Shown: piece by piece, positions 17,471 to 25,434 of the stretch | How positions within the stretch are numbered: position 1 is the first letter of the stretch | Layout: every line of letters starts with the position of its first letter | Assembly (NCBI RefSeq): GCF_900167945.1 | Contig: NZ_FUZA01000004.1 | Coordinates: 410,578 to 474,577, forward strand | Direction: 5' to 3' | DNA: 64,000 nt | Origin: Dyadobacter psychrophilus | Lineage (GTDB): Bacteria; Bacteroidota; Bacteroidia; Cytophagales; Spirosomataceae | The notes under the pieces: generated by a model | What the model was told of the DNA's origin: nothing | What the model saw: only the letters and a program-made list of their open reading frames with translations | The model's database searches: none | Program-made: the position numbers and the translations under genes

Positions 17471-18319
17471 ATGAACCAGAGAGAAATTAAAGCACTGATA
17501 TCCTTACTTGATGACGAAGATCATGAAGTGAGCCAGCATGTGGAGGGCAAAATCTTGTCGTTGGGAGGCAATGTCATACCTTTTCTTGAGACTGAGTGGG
17601 AAGAGAGTTTCAACCCGATTGTGCAGCGTAAAATTGAAGAATTGATCCACGAATTGCAGCTCAGCATCATGATTGAGCGCTTGCAATCTTGGAAAAATGG
17701 CGGTGCGCTCGATCTGTTGGAAGGAATGTGGATCATTTCAACTTACCATTATCCGGACCTTTCCATGGAGAAGCTCCGGACTACCATTGAGCAGCTTTAT
17801 TATGACATATGGATCCAGTTTCAGGAAGAAATGAATGCTGTGGACCAGATCAAGCGCATTAACAGTATTTTTTTCGGAGTGATGAATTTCGCGGCAAACA
17901 CGAAAAATTTTCATTCACCCTCTAATTCCATGATCAATGTGGTGCTGGAAAGCCGGAGAGGTAACCCGATTACATTGTGCGTGATTTATCTTTTAATTGC
18001 CAGGAAGCTCGGAATGCCCGTTTATGGGGTTAATTTGCCTAATCTTTTCGTGCTGACTTACAAAAACGACAAGACGCAATTTTATATTAATGTCTTTAAC
18101 AGAGGAATCATTTTTTCCAAAACAGACATTGACCACTATATTGCGCAGCTTAACATTAAGTCCAAAGAGATTTTTTACCAGCCTTGCACCAATCTCGAAA
18201 TCGTGCAGCGGGTGTTGCGTAACCTGATCTTATCTTACGAGAAAACGAGTGAGCAGGAAAAGATAAAGGAGATCGAGAAGATACTGAAGTCAACACTGGA
18301 CGACATGCCCGATCTATAA
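17471..18319 (+). CDS. SirB1/transglutaminase-like family protein
   Basis: The ATG at 17471 is preceded by GAGGAAA and gives MNQREIKAL; an upstream frame from 17426 is less likely. The first 100 residues are helical and HEAT/armadillo-like (ALISLLDDEDHEVSQHVEGKILSLG). A SirB1-type transglutaminase-like core follows: ESRRGNPITLCVIYLLIARKLGMPVYGVNLPNLFVL. In SirB1 proteins this domain usually lacks a working protease triad, so an enzymatic role is uncertain. A second helical region (KIKEIEKILKSTL) ends the protein. It converges with the phosphopantetheinyl transferase gene and overlaps it by 6 bases. Confidence 0.85.
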   Translation: MNQREIKALISLLDDEDHEVSQHVEGKILSLGGNVIPFLETEWEESFNPIVQRKIEELIHELQLSIMIERLQSWKNGGALDLLEGMWIISTYHYPDLSMEKLRTTIEQLYYDIWIQFQEEMNAVDQIKRINSIFFGVMNFAANTKNFHSPSNSMINVVLESRRGNPITLCVIYLLIARKLGMPVYGVNLPNLFVLTYKNDKTQFYINVFNRGIIFSKTDIDHYIAQLNIKSKEIFYQPCTNLEIVQRVLRNLILSYEKTSEQEKIKEIEKILKSTLDDMPDL

Positions 18320-18943
18320 TGCGATCGCCAGGCAGTGATGATCAAACCATCTGACGGTTATATTCGCTTCTACCACCGTTTCCGTATCAGTCAGCCTTCC
18401 TTTGAGTGATACAGCATCTTTGTCGAAAGGTTCTATATATATGGAATCCCTGAAACTGATCTTTTTCTTTCCATATAGCTTATAAAGTGCCTCCTTAGCA
18501 CACCAATACATGCATAGCAAGGCCATTTCGTCGCCTGCGTGTTCGAATTCGGGTTGCGAGAGATATTTTTTTGAAGTGCGCTGCAGTTTTGCGTCCATTT
18601 TTTCCATATCAATTCCCACAGCCGCCGGAGGATTTATGGCAACCGCAACAAAATCAAATGTATGAGTGATGGAAATGTGTGAGTCGTTGTCGATGAGGAA
18701 TGCTTTGCCGTGTTCATCTTTATAAGTGCCGATGTAGTTGATCCCGAAGCGCTCGGCAATAATCTTGATCAGCAGCCTGCTTGCCAGCCATTCACGTAGT
18801 TTTTGCGGGTGTGAAACCGCTGACAGTTCTTCCGGATTGTAGGCGTTGCCGAGGTTTCCCCTGAGCTCGGTTTCAGTTTCGGTGAGCTTCCAAAGGAGCA
18901 GCGTACTGGACTCTTCGATCATTTCGGAATGAACGAGCGGCAT
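18314..18943 (-). CDS. 4'-phosphopantetheinyl transferase superfamily protein
   Basis: Transfers the phosphopantetheine arm of CoA to a Ser of a carrier protein. Hallmarks are SITHTFDFVAVAI, AVGIDMEKMD (magnesium-binding Asp and Glu) and WCAKEALYKLYGKK (Trp-x-x-Lys-Glu). Its 209-residue length fits the Sfp/AcpT-type rather than the short AcpS. The carrier protein is not nearby; a FabF-type synthase is encoded at 53275 but is too far away to imply partnership. The adjacent genes are unrelated. Confidence 0.92.
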   Translation of the reverse strand: MPLVHSEMIEESSTLLLWKLTETETELRGNLGNAYNPEELSAVSHPQKLREWLASRLLIKIIAERFGINYIGTYKDEHGKAFLIDNDSHISITHTFDFVAVAINPPAAVGIDMEKMDAKLQRTSKKYLSQPEFEHAGDEMALLCMYWCAKEALYKLYGKKKISFRDSIYIEPFDKDAVSLKGRLTDTETVVEANITVRWFDHHCLAIAL

Positions 18944-18999
18944 AATAATTCTGTTTACAATTTCTATTTTTGGCGCTTAATCCCTATCTCAAGTAAAGC

Positions 19000-19902
19000 A
19001 TGAACATTCGCAAAGTAGATACTTTTTCCGGTCATAGAGACAGTGTTTATACAATTATTTCTGACAACACTTCTCATGGCTTTTACTCTGCTGGCGGCGA
19101 TGGTTTTGTGATTCAGTGGGATCTCAACAAGCCCGACCTGGGAAATCTCGTTGCCCGTGTGGGCGTTTCCGTATATGCGCTGGGTCTTGAAAAAGAGAAC
19201 AATGCACTTTGGATCGGGCAAAATTACGAAGGCATTCAGGTGCTGGACATTGCTGAAAATAAGATTGAAAAAACCTCGAAAATCACAACTGCGCCTATTT
19301 TTGACATTCAGTTTTTTGACAACAAAGCATTAATAGCGCTGGGCGACGGCGTGGTGGTGGTGATGGACATTGCTTCGTTCGCAGTTCAGAAGCATATTAA
19401 AGTTTCCGGCAAAAGCATCCGCACCATTGCGATCAATCATGAGACCCGGGAATTTGCCGTTGGAGACAGTGATTTTAATGTCAATATCTTCGATTTAGAT
19501 GGTTTTGTGTTAAAAAAGACGATCCAGTCGCATGGTAACTCGGTATTTTCCGTTAAGTATTCACCCGATGGCAAATATCTGTTCACAACCGGTCGGGATG
19601 CACACATCAAAATTTGGGATGTAAATGACGCTTATGGGATGGTTTTAGACATTCCAGCACATTTATATGCGGTCAATGACATTACTTTCAGTCCCGACCG
19701 CACATTATTCGCCTCCTGCAGCATGGACAAATCGGTAAAAGTCTGGGATGCTGTTACTTTTAAACTTAAAAAGATCATTGATCGGGCAAGGCACGCCGGG
19801 CATGGAACTTCTGTGAATAAACTGCTGTGGACCAGCTATCAAAACCAATTGATTTCCTGCAGTGACGACCGGATGATTTCGGTTTGGGAAGTGGCTGAAT
19901 AG
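19000..19902 (+). CDS. WD40 repeat protein, cytosolic
   Basis: About seven WD40 blades fill the whole 300 residues, so this is probably one complete propeller with no other domain. Clear blades include FSGHRDSVYTIISD...GFVIQWD, SHGNSVFSVKYSPDGKYLFTTGRDAHIKIWD, AHLYAVNDITFSPDRTLFASCSMDKSVKVWD and NQLISCSDDRMISVWE. Central blades (YEGIQVLDI, DGVVVVMDI, DFNVNIFDL) are degenerate. There is no signal peptide, so it should act in the cytosol as a protein-interaction platform. It is divergent from the phosphopantetheinyl transferase. Bacterial stand-alone WD40 proteins of this kind have no general function. Confidence 0.9.
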   Translation: MNIRKVDTFSGHRDSVYTIISDNTSHGFYSAGGDGFVIQWDLNKPDLGNLVARVGVSVYALGLEKENNALWIGQNYEGIQVLDIAENKIEKTSKITTAPIFDIQFFDNKALIALGDGVVVVMDIASFAVQKHIKVSGKSIRTIAINHETREFAVGDSDFNVNIFDLDGFVLKKTIQSHGNSVFSVKYSPDGKYLFTTGRDAHIKIWDVNDAYGMVLDIPAHLYAVNDITFSPDRTLFASCSMDKSVKVWDAVTFKLKKIIDRARHAGHGTSVNKLLWTSYQNQLISCSDDRMISVWEVAE

Positions 19903-20006
19903 TATACTTATAATATGGTATTATTGGTAAATACTTTGAAAAATGATTCATATATCTTTAACTTACACGACCGTTTTTAACTAAGTACCAAAGCATAGAA
20001 TGCATC

Positions 20007-21068
20007 ATGAAAATATCCGCTATAGACATACGCAAGCATACTTTTGAAAAGATTTTCAGAGGTTACGACCCGGACGAAGTAGATGCTTTTCTTAACTCGT
20101 TATCGCAGGAATGGGAGCGTTTTTCCAGCGAAAACAGCTTGTTGAAAATGCAGCTTGAGTATGCCGAAAAAGAGCTGGCCAAGCTGAAAGATATCGAATC
20201 TACGCTGTTCAGGACGTTAAAAGCGGCTGAGGATACCAGCAAGCTGATTGAAAAAGAAGCGAATGAAAACGCTGAAAAACGGATTGAAGAATCCCGGACC
20301 ACAGCCAACGATCTGGTAACCGAAGCTGAGAACAGGACGAACCAGGTTATCCGCGAAACGGAAGATAGATTAAAGCGTTTCAAAGAAGATTTTGCTGCGG
20401 AAGTGAAGCTGCAAGAACGCGATTTCAGGGCGATAGAAAATTTCAGGGACAATCTGATTGTACAACTTTCTTCGCTGGCCAACAACACCATTGAAACCGT
20501 AGAAAGGTTCGAGCAGAAATATGACAAACAGTCTGTTTTGAATAAAATGGAGGAGATTAAGCAACATATTGCTGAGATCGAAATTCCTAAGAAAGCCGTA
20601 TTCCCGGTTGAGCCAAGAATCGTTCCGCAACTAGAGGAGGCGTCTGAACCGGATGCAGAAGTTATTCTTCAGGATGAGAAACCGGAAGTTTTATTCGAGG
20701 TTGTGGATGCTGAGGAAGAAGTTGTGATGGATGACGAGGAAGAGTTTGTTCCCCAGGTAACATTTGAGGACGAAGAGCCGGAGCTGGTCAGTGAGGTTAC
20801 CGTTGAGGCAGAACCGGAACCAGAGCCAATTGAAGAGCCTGAGCTTTTCGAAGAAGAAATTGAATATAGTGTAAAAGAGGAGCCAAAAAGTGCAGCAGAG
20901 GAGTCAGCGGCAGCATTGGCCGAACTTCAAAGGACTGAGCGGGCCAGAGAAACTGAACAAGCTGTTAATCGTCCGCGCGTTCAAGAGAATGCACCAGTCA
21001 ACCGCCCGCGCGTGCCCGAAAACCAACCAAAGAAAACCGGTGGAGGCTCATTTTTTGATCAAATCTAG
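20007..21068 (+). CDS. DivIVA-domain coiled-coil protein
   Basis: The N-terminus (MKISAIDIRKHTFEKIFRGYDPDEVDAFLNSLSQEWERF) is a clear DivIVA/GpsB membrane-curvature domain. A long coiled coil follows to about residue 190 (KEANENAEKRIEESRTTANDLVTEAENRTNQVIRE). The C-terminal 150 residues are very acidic and probably disordered (VDAEEEVVMDDEEEFVPQ). They end with the doubled motif NRPRVQEN...NRPRVPEN and a Gly-rich FFDQI tail. DivIVA proteins mark poles or septa in Gram-positive bacteria; Bacteroidota members are poorly studied. folB follows after 6 bases. Confidence 0.88.
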   Translation: MKISAIDIRKHTFEKIFRGYDPDEVDAFLNSLSQEWERFSSENSLLKMQLEYAEKELAKLKDIESTLFRTLKAAEDTSKLIEKEANENAEKRIEESRTTANDLVTEAENRTNQVIRETEDRLKRFKEDFAAEVKLQERDFRAIENFRDNLIVQLSSLANNTIETVERFEQKYDKQSVLNKMEEIKQHIAEIEIPKKAVFPVEPRIVPQLEEASEPDAEVILQDEKPEVLFEVVDAEEEVVMDDEEEFVPQVTFEDEEPELVSEVTVEAEPEPEPIEEPELFEEEIEYSVKEEPKSAAEESAAALAELQRTERARETEQAVNRPRVQENAPVNRPRVPENQPKKTGGGSFFDQI

Positions 21069-21074
21069 AATACA

Positions 21075-21425
21075 TTGGGAACAATAAGCCTTGAAGGTCT
21101 TGAGTTCTTTGCTTACCACGGCTATTATCCTGAGGAGCAACGAATTGGTAACAAATACGCATTGGATATCATCATCACAGCCGACTTTATAAAGGCTGCA
21201 CAGGAAGATAAGCTCAGTGAAACTGTCAATTACGAAACGATCTACCAGATCGCTTCAAAAGTGATGAAGGAACCAGCCAAATTGTTGGAACACATTGGTT
21301 TCACGGTCATCGAGAAAATAAGGGAACATTACCCGGTCGTAGCAAACATTACAGTCCGGGTTTCCAAGTTCAATCCACCTGTCGGTGGCGTTTGTACAAG
21401 GGCGATGATCACGATGGAAGGTTAG
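21075..21425 (+). CDS. folB: Dihydroneopterin aldolase, TTG start
   Basis: Splits 7,8-dihydroneopterin to 6-hydroxymethyl-dihydropterin and glycolaldehyde in folate synthesis. The sequence ISLEGLEFFAYHGYYPEEQRIGNKYALDI carries the conserved Glu and Tyr/His of the active site, and the end KFNPPVGGVCTRAMITM has the conserved Lys and Pro-rich loop. No in-frame ATG lies between the DivIVA stop and the conserved N-terminus, so the start must be TTG at 21075 (or a rarer codon). It is 6 bases after the DivIVA stop, implying coupled translation. The 116-residue length is normal. Confidence 0.92.
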   Translation: MGTISLEGLEFFAYHGYYPEEQRIGNKYALDIIITADFIKAAQEDKLSETVNYETIYQIASKVMKEPAKLLEHIGFTVIEKIREHYPVVANITVRVSKFNPPVGGVCTRAMITMEG

Positions 21426-21436
21426 GTTCAAAACAC

Positions 21437-21532
21437 CTGTCAGCCTGAGCGGAACTAACCTTGTCAGCCTGAGCGGAGTCGAAGGCACGTTACCAAGGAG
21501 TAGCGTGCCTTCGACTCCGCTCAGGCTGACAG
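21437..21532. repeat. Direct repeat plus 28-bp inverted repeat
   Basis: A single copy of CTGTCAGCCTGAGCGGA at 21437-21453 is followed by a hairpin. Its arms 21461-21489 and 21504-21532 are complementary over at least 28 bases (core CAGCCTGAGCGGAGTCGA), with a 14-base loop. The unit looks like a dispersed non-coding repeat, not a simple terminator, because there is no T-tract. It lies between the convergent folB and the saccharopine dehydrogenase-like gene, where it can still act on both mRNAs as a 3' structure. Confidence 0.85.
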
Positions 21533-21544
21533 GTTGAAAAGTCA

Positions 21545-22756
21545 TCAATATTCATGCGGCAGCGGGACGTTAATCCGCTCGTTCCAGGGCAATCCGTGCT
21601 GGTTAAGCAAATCCATGAAAGGATCCGGGTTTAGCTCTTCTACGTTATAAACGCCTGGTTTCATCCATTCTTCATTCGTTAGCATCAGCATAGCGCCGAT
21701 CATAGCAGGCACGCCGGTCGTGTAACTTACAGCCTGCGCCCGCACTTCGCGATAGCATTCGGCGTGATCGCAATTATTCCAGACGTAATAAGTTTTTTCT
21801 TCCCCATTTTCGATGCCTTTGATCTGGCATCCGATGGATGTTTGTCCGGAATAATTTTCCCCTAATGAATCCGGCGCAGGAAGCACAGCTTTTAGAAATT
21901 CCAGCGGGACAATGTCCATTCCATTGAATTTGATAGGCTTAATGCTCGTCATACCAACATTCTCAAGCACATTCAAATGCGTAATGTAAGCCTGTCCAAA
22001 CGTCATCCAGAAACGTGCGCGCTTTAATGTAGGGAAGTTTTTTACCAAAGATTCAAGCTCTTCGTGGTAAAGCACATAACTCTCTTTCGGCCCGATTCCC
22101 GGATATTCGATAGGCTTGTGAATGGACATGGCAGGAATCTCAACCCACTCGCCATTTTCCCAATAGCGACCTGGCTGAGTTATCTCGCGGATGTTGATCT
22201 CAGGATTGAAGTTTGTCGCAAAAGCCTTTCCATGATCGCCCGCGTTGCAGTCGATAATGTCCAGATAATGCATTTCATCAAAATGATGCTTGTTGGCATA
22301 TGCCGTATAAACCTGCGTTACGCCGGGATCGAAGCCACAGCCCAAAACGGCCATTAAGCCAGCTTCTTTGAACCTTTCCTGATAAGCCCATTGCCAGCTG
22401 TATTCAAACTTGGCGACATCTTTCGGCTCATAATTGGCTGTGTCGAGATAATGTACACCCGTTGCCAGGCAAGCCTCCATAATCGTGAGATCCTGGTAAG
22501 GCAAAGCAACATTGATCAGCAATTTCGGTTGAAAACGTTTGATCAGCAGCACTGTTTCAGCAACGATATCCGCATCAACTTGTGCCGTTTCAATGGTGAC
22601 GCCGTGCATTTCTTTAATTTCTGCAGCGATTTTATCACACTTTGATTTTGTGCGGCTGGCCAGCATAATTTCCGTAAAAACATTGCTATTCAACGCGCAT
22701 TTATGGGCCACAACACTTCCAACTCCACCTGCACCAATGATCAGAACCTTAGACAT
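21545..22756 (-). CDS. Carboxynorspermidine synthase (saccharopine dehydrogenase family)
   Basis: NAD(P)-dependent reductive condensation enzyme of polyamine synthesis, joining an aldehyde and an amine to carboxy(nor)spermidine. The family fit rests on the N-terminal MSKVLIIGAGGVGSVVAHKCA, then ASRTKSKCDKIAAEI, NVALPYQDLTIMEACLATGVHYLDTANYEP, LGCGFDPGVTQVY and FNPEINIRE. These match my memory of Campylobacter-type carboxynorspermidine/carboxyspermidine dehydrogenase closely. The 403-residue length fits that group rather than lysine-catabolic saccharopine dehydrogenase. The decarboxylase partner (nspC) is not in the window. It follows the sugar dehydrogenase by about 50 bases on the same strand. 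Confidence 0.9.
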   Translation of the reverse strand: MSKVLIIGAGGVGSVVAHKCALNSNVFTEIMLASRTKSKCDKIAAEIKEMHGVTIETAQVDADIVAETVLLIKRFQPKLLINVALPYQDLTIMEACLATGVHYLDTANYEPKDVAKFEYSWQWAYQERFKEAGLMAVLGCGFDPGVTQVYTAYANKHHFDEMHYLDIIDCNAGDHGKAFATNFNPEINIREITQPGRYWENGEWVEIPAMSIHKPIEYPGIGPKESYVLYHEELESLVKNFPTLKRARFWMTFGQAYITHLNVLENVGMTSIKPIKFNGMDIVPLEFLKAVLPAPDSLGENYSGQTSIGCQIKGIENGEEKTYYVWNNCDHAECYREVRAQAVSYTTGVPAMIGAMLMLTNEEWMKPGVYNVEELNPDPFMDLLNQHGLPWNERINVPLPHEY

Positions 22757-22804
22757 CTTATTTTGTTTGAGTTTTCGGCAAAGATAGAATGACCGGTTAA
22801 TTTT

Positions 22805-24040
22805 TCAATTTAAATTTCCGCGAACAAACTTCATTATTTTGCCTTCACCGTAATTCAAATAGTAAACTTCTCCGCTGACATCCTGTGCGAATGAGGAGAT
22901 TGATCCTTTATTTTCGAACAAAATTGCATTGCTTTTTTTCTGGTCACCATCCAGTTCCAGCGCCCATATCCTGCCGCTGGCAAAGTCTCCGTAAATGTAT
23001 TTCCCAACCAGACTTTTGATAGCCTTTCCCCTATAAACATAACCGCCCGTGATGGACCTGTCGCCATTGTTCTGGTTGTAATCATGGATCGGCTCAATGA
23101 GGCCGGCCGCATTGCAATTGGAAGCGGGATCATAACAATCGACGCCTTCTTTGAGCCGCCAGCCGTAATTACCGCCCTTGGTAATGAGGTCAATTTCTTC
23201 GCGCTTATTCTGTCCAACATCGCCTGCAAACAAACGGTCGTTTTCCATATCAAAACTGATCCGCCAGGGGTTTCTCAGCCCATAAGCATAAATCTCGGGC
23301 AGATAGCCATCATTATTACCAACCGGATAAGGGTTGTCGGAGGGAATTCCATAGTTGCCTTTTGCGGTTCCGTCTACATCCACGCGGAGGATTTTGCCTA
23401 ACAAACTTTTGCGGTTCTGCGCATTATTTTGCGGATCGCCACCGCTGCCGCCATCACCTGTGGCAATATACAAAAAACCATCTTTGCTAAATTGAAGCGA
23501 GCCGCCATTGTGGTTGGCATAAGGTTGATTAAATGTAAATAAAACCGCTTCGCTGGCAGGATCCGCCCGTTCTGCCGTTGGGGTTGCGGCCTTGTAGCGT
23601 GCTATGACTGTTTTTAGCGGTGAGCCGACCGTGTAATTGACATAAAAATAGCCGTTCGTCTTGAAATCAGGATGAAAGGCAAGGCCTAGTAACCCAAGTT
23701 CGCCGCCATCCTGCACTTTGCTTTTTATATCCAGAAAAACGGAACTGGTTGTTGCAGCAGCATTGTTTTGAAAAACCCTGATAACACCTGCCTGCTCCAC
23801 GACAAAAAACCGGCTGCTATCGCCCGGAAGTTGTTTCATTTCAACAGGATCGGTAAATGTCAGACCTGGAAATGCGTCTTTTGTTTTAATGGTTGTATCC
23901 GGATTTGTAATCGTCCCGGGGTCGTCCTCCATGTCCTTATCTTTGGAACATGAAATGGTGGCAAGGCCCATTGTTAAGAGGAAAAATATAGGGAGTGCGT
24001 TAAGTGTCATGACGTTGAAGTTTTTTCTTATCAACGTCAT
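22805..24040 (-). CDS. PQQ-type glucose/sorbosone dehydrogenase-like lipoprotein
   Basis: A periplasmic beta-propeller oxidase of the soluble glucose dehydrogenase (Asd/GdhB-like) family. The signal peptide ends in a lipobox (LATISC). The propeller shows LLGLAFHPDFKTNGYFYVNYT, the conserved His-containing ANHNGGSLQFSKDGFLYIATGDGG, YGLRNPWRISFD and GDVGQNKREEIDLI, as in quinoprotein sugar dehydrogenases. Two in-frame ATGs (24040 and 24010) sit in the two arms of an inverted repeat; the longer form is given, but the shorter MTLNALPIFF also makes a normal signal peptide. It follows eboF by only 29-59 bases on the same strand. Its cofactor and substrate are inferred. Confidence 0.9.
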   Translation of the reverse strand: MTLIRKNFNVMTLNALPIFFLLTMGLATISCSKDKDMEDDPGTITNPDTTIKTKDAFPGLTFTDPVEMKQLPGDSSRFFVVEQAGVIRVFQNNAAATTSSVFLDIKSKVQDGGELGLLGLAFHPDFKTNGYFYVNYTVGSPLKTVIARYKAATPTAERADPASEAVLFTFNQPYANHNGGSLQFSKDGFLYIATGDGGSGGDPQNNAQNRKSLLGKILRVDVDGTAKGNYGIPSDNPYPVGNNDGYLPEIYAYGLRNPWRISFDMENDRLFAGDVGQNKREEIDLITKGGNYGWRLKEGVDCYDPASNCNAAGLIEPIHDYNQNNGDRSITGGYVYRGKAIKSLVGKYIYGDFASGRIWALELDGDQKKSNAILFENKGSISSFAQDVSGEVYYLNYGEGKIMKFVRGNLN

Positions 24041-24042
24041 GA
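24007..24042. promoter_or_regulatory. 12-bp perfect inverted repeat over the sugar-dehydrogenase start codons
   Basis: TCATGACGTTGA (24007-24018) and TCAACGTCATGA (24031-24042) are perfectly complementary with a 12-base A/T-rich spacer. On the mRNA this forms a hairpin with one candidate ATG in each arm. It could be an operator, a translational block, or a processing signal between eboF and the dehydrogenase. There is no T-tract, so it is not a standard terminator. Confidence 0.6.
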
Positions 24043-24069
24043 AGCGCCTTTTGTTTTTAGCAAAGTGTT

Positions 24070-25434
24070 TTAAATCAGATGTTTCCAGATTACATCATAG
24101 ACATCGACTGCCTCGATCTCAGGTTTTTCCAAAGCGGAATCTGTAATGCAGATCGGGAAATATTGGGCGGGAACATTAATGCTTCCGTGCGAGCCTTTTA
24201 CCAATGTTGCATCGAGTGGAATAACGTCCATTAAGTACCTGAACCCCATCAGTTTACGGGCTAATTTATAGGCAGCACGAAGCTTAATGAGCGGATTTTT
24301 AGGATCCATAAACATTTCCACCGGATCATAACCCGGCTTGCGGTGAATGTCCACCAAATGTGCATAATCCGGTGCTTTGGCGTCGTCCAGCCAGTAATAA
24401 TAGGTGAACCAACTGTCCGGCTTGGCCATAACAACCAGGTCCCCGGAGCGTTCATGGTCAATATGATATGCTTTTTGTTGTTCTTTATCTAAAATTAAAT
24501 CGATCCCCGGCACCTTTTTCAATACATTAACAACTTGCTCTTTAACCGATTCATCATTCAGATAGACATGCGCAATCTGATGATCGGCCGTTGCGAAGGC
24601 TTTTGAAATCCCAGCATCGAGCAATTCATACCAGCGTTCGGTCCGCACCGAAATAAGGCCTTCATTTCTTAAAATACGGTTGATATGGATCGGATTATTC
24701 ACTGGATTGATCCCATATTCCGAAAGCAGAATGATCTTCGCATTGCGCGCTTCATAGAACTGGATCAGTTCTGCAACGACATCGTCGATTTCTTTCAGCT
24801 CATTGCTGATCTTGGAAAAGTCAGGCCCGAATTTTTGTAAACAATAATCCAGATGCGGGAGATAAATCAGCGTCAATGTCGGATTATGCTTCTTTTCAAC
24901 CCACATGGATGAGTCGGCGATCCATTTGGTGGATTTAATGTTCGCGTTAGGACCCCAAAAATTGAAAAGTGGAAATTGACCTAAATCTTTTTGAAGTTCA
25001 TCGCGTAGCTCGGGTGGATAGGCGTAACAATCCGGCGCTTTAACGCCATCTGCATGATATTGCGGGCGCGGCGTTACTGAGAAATCGGCAGTCGAGTACA
25101 TATTATACCACCAGAACATTTTCGCACAGGTGAAACTGGGGTCCAGCTTTTTGGCAGCATCCCAGATTTTTTCGCCCTTGACAAGCTTGTTGGACTGCTT
25201 CCAGAATTTAACCTCCGAGTCCTCACGATCATACCAGCCATTGCCCACAATGCCATTCTCCGCTGGCCATTTGCCGGTAATGTAAGTGCTTTGTGATGTA
25301 GTGGTTACGGCAGGAAGAACAGGTTTAATCGGTGTTAAATGTCTGTCTTTTAAATATTTGGCAAGAAACGGAGTATGTTCACCGATGAGGTTTGCACTTA
25401 AACCTACAATGTCGATTACGACTGTTTTATTCAT
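24070..25434 (-). CDS. eboF: EboF: type I phosphodiesterase/alkaline phosphatase-like protein
   Basis: Last gene of the six-gene ebo cluster. The 454-residue protein belongs to the nucleotide pyrophosphatase/phosphodiesterase branch of the alkaline phosphatase superfamily. The N-terminal VVIDIVGLS has the first metal Asp, and PAVTTTSQSTYITGKWPAENGIVGNGWY carries the Thr nucleophile. Further metal residues appear as LPHLDY, the variant SEYGI (usual SDHG), DHERSGDLVVMA and KGSHGS. There is no signal peptide, so it is probably cytosolic. Its reading frame overlaps eboE by 8 bases. The substrate is unknown; removal of a phosphate or phosphodiester from the pathway product is inferred. Confidence 0.9.
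   Translation of the reverse strand: MNKTVVIDIVGLSANLIGEHTPFLAKYLKDRHLTPIKPVLPAVTTTSQSTYITGKWPAENGIVGNGWYDREDSEVKFWKQSNKLVKGEKIWDAAKKLDPSFTCAKMFWWYNMYSTADFSVTPRPQYHADGVKAPDCYAYPPELRDELQKDLGQFPLFNFWGPNANIKSTKWIADSSMWVEKKHNPTLTLIYLPHLDYCLQKFGPDFSKISNELKEIDDVVAELIQFYEARNAKIILLSEYGINPVNNPIHINRILRNEGLISVRTERWYELLDAGISKAFATADHQIAHVYLNDESVKEQVVNVLKKVPGIDLILDKEQQKAYHIDHERSGDLVVMAKPDSWFTYYYWLDDAKAPDYAHLVDIHRKPGYDPVEMFMDPKNPLIKLRAAYKLARKLMGFRYLMDVIPLDATLVKGSHGSINVPAQYFPICITDSALEKPEIEAVDVYDVIWKHLI

Noticed and set aside
24007..24042. The inverted repeat as an ordinary terminator for eboF
   Set aside because: There is no T-tract after the stem on the minus strand, and the stem spans the next gene's start codons.
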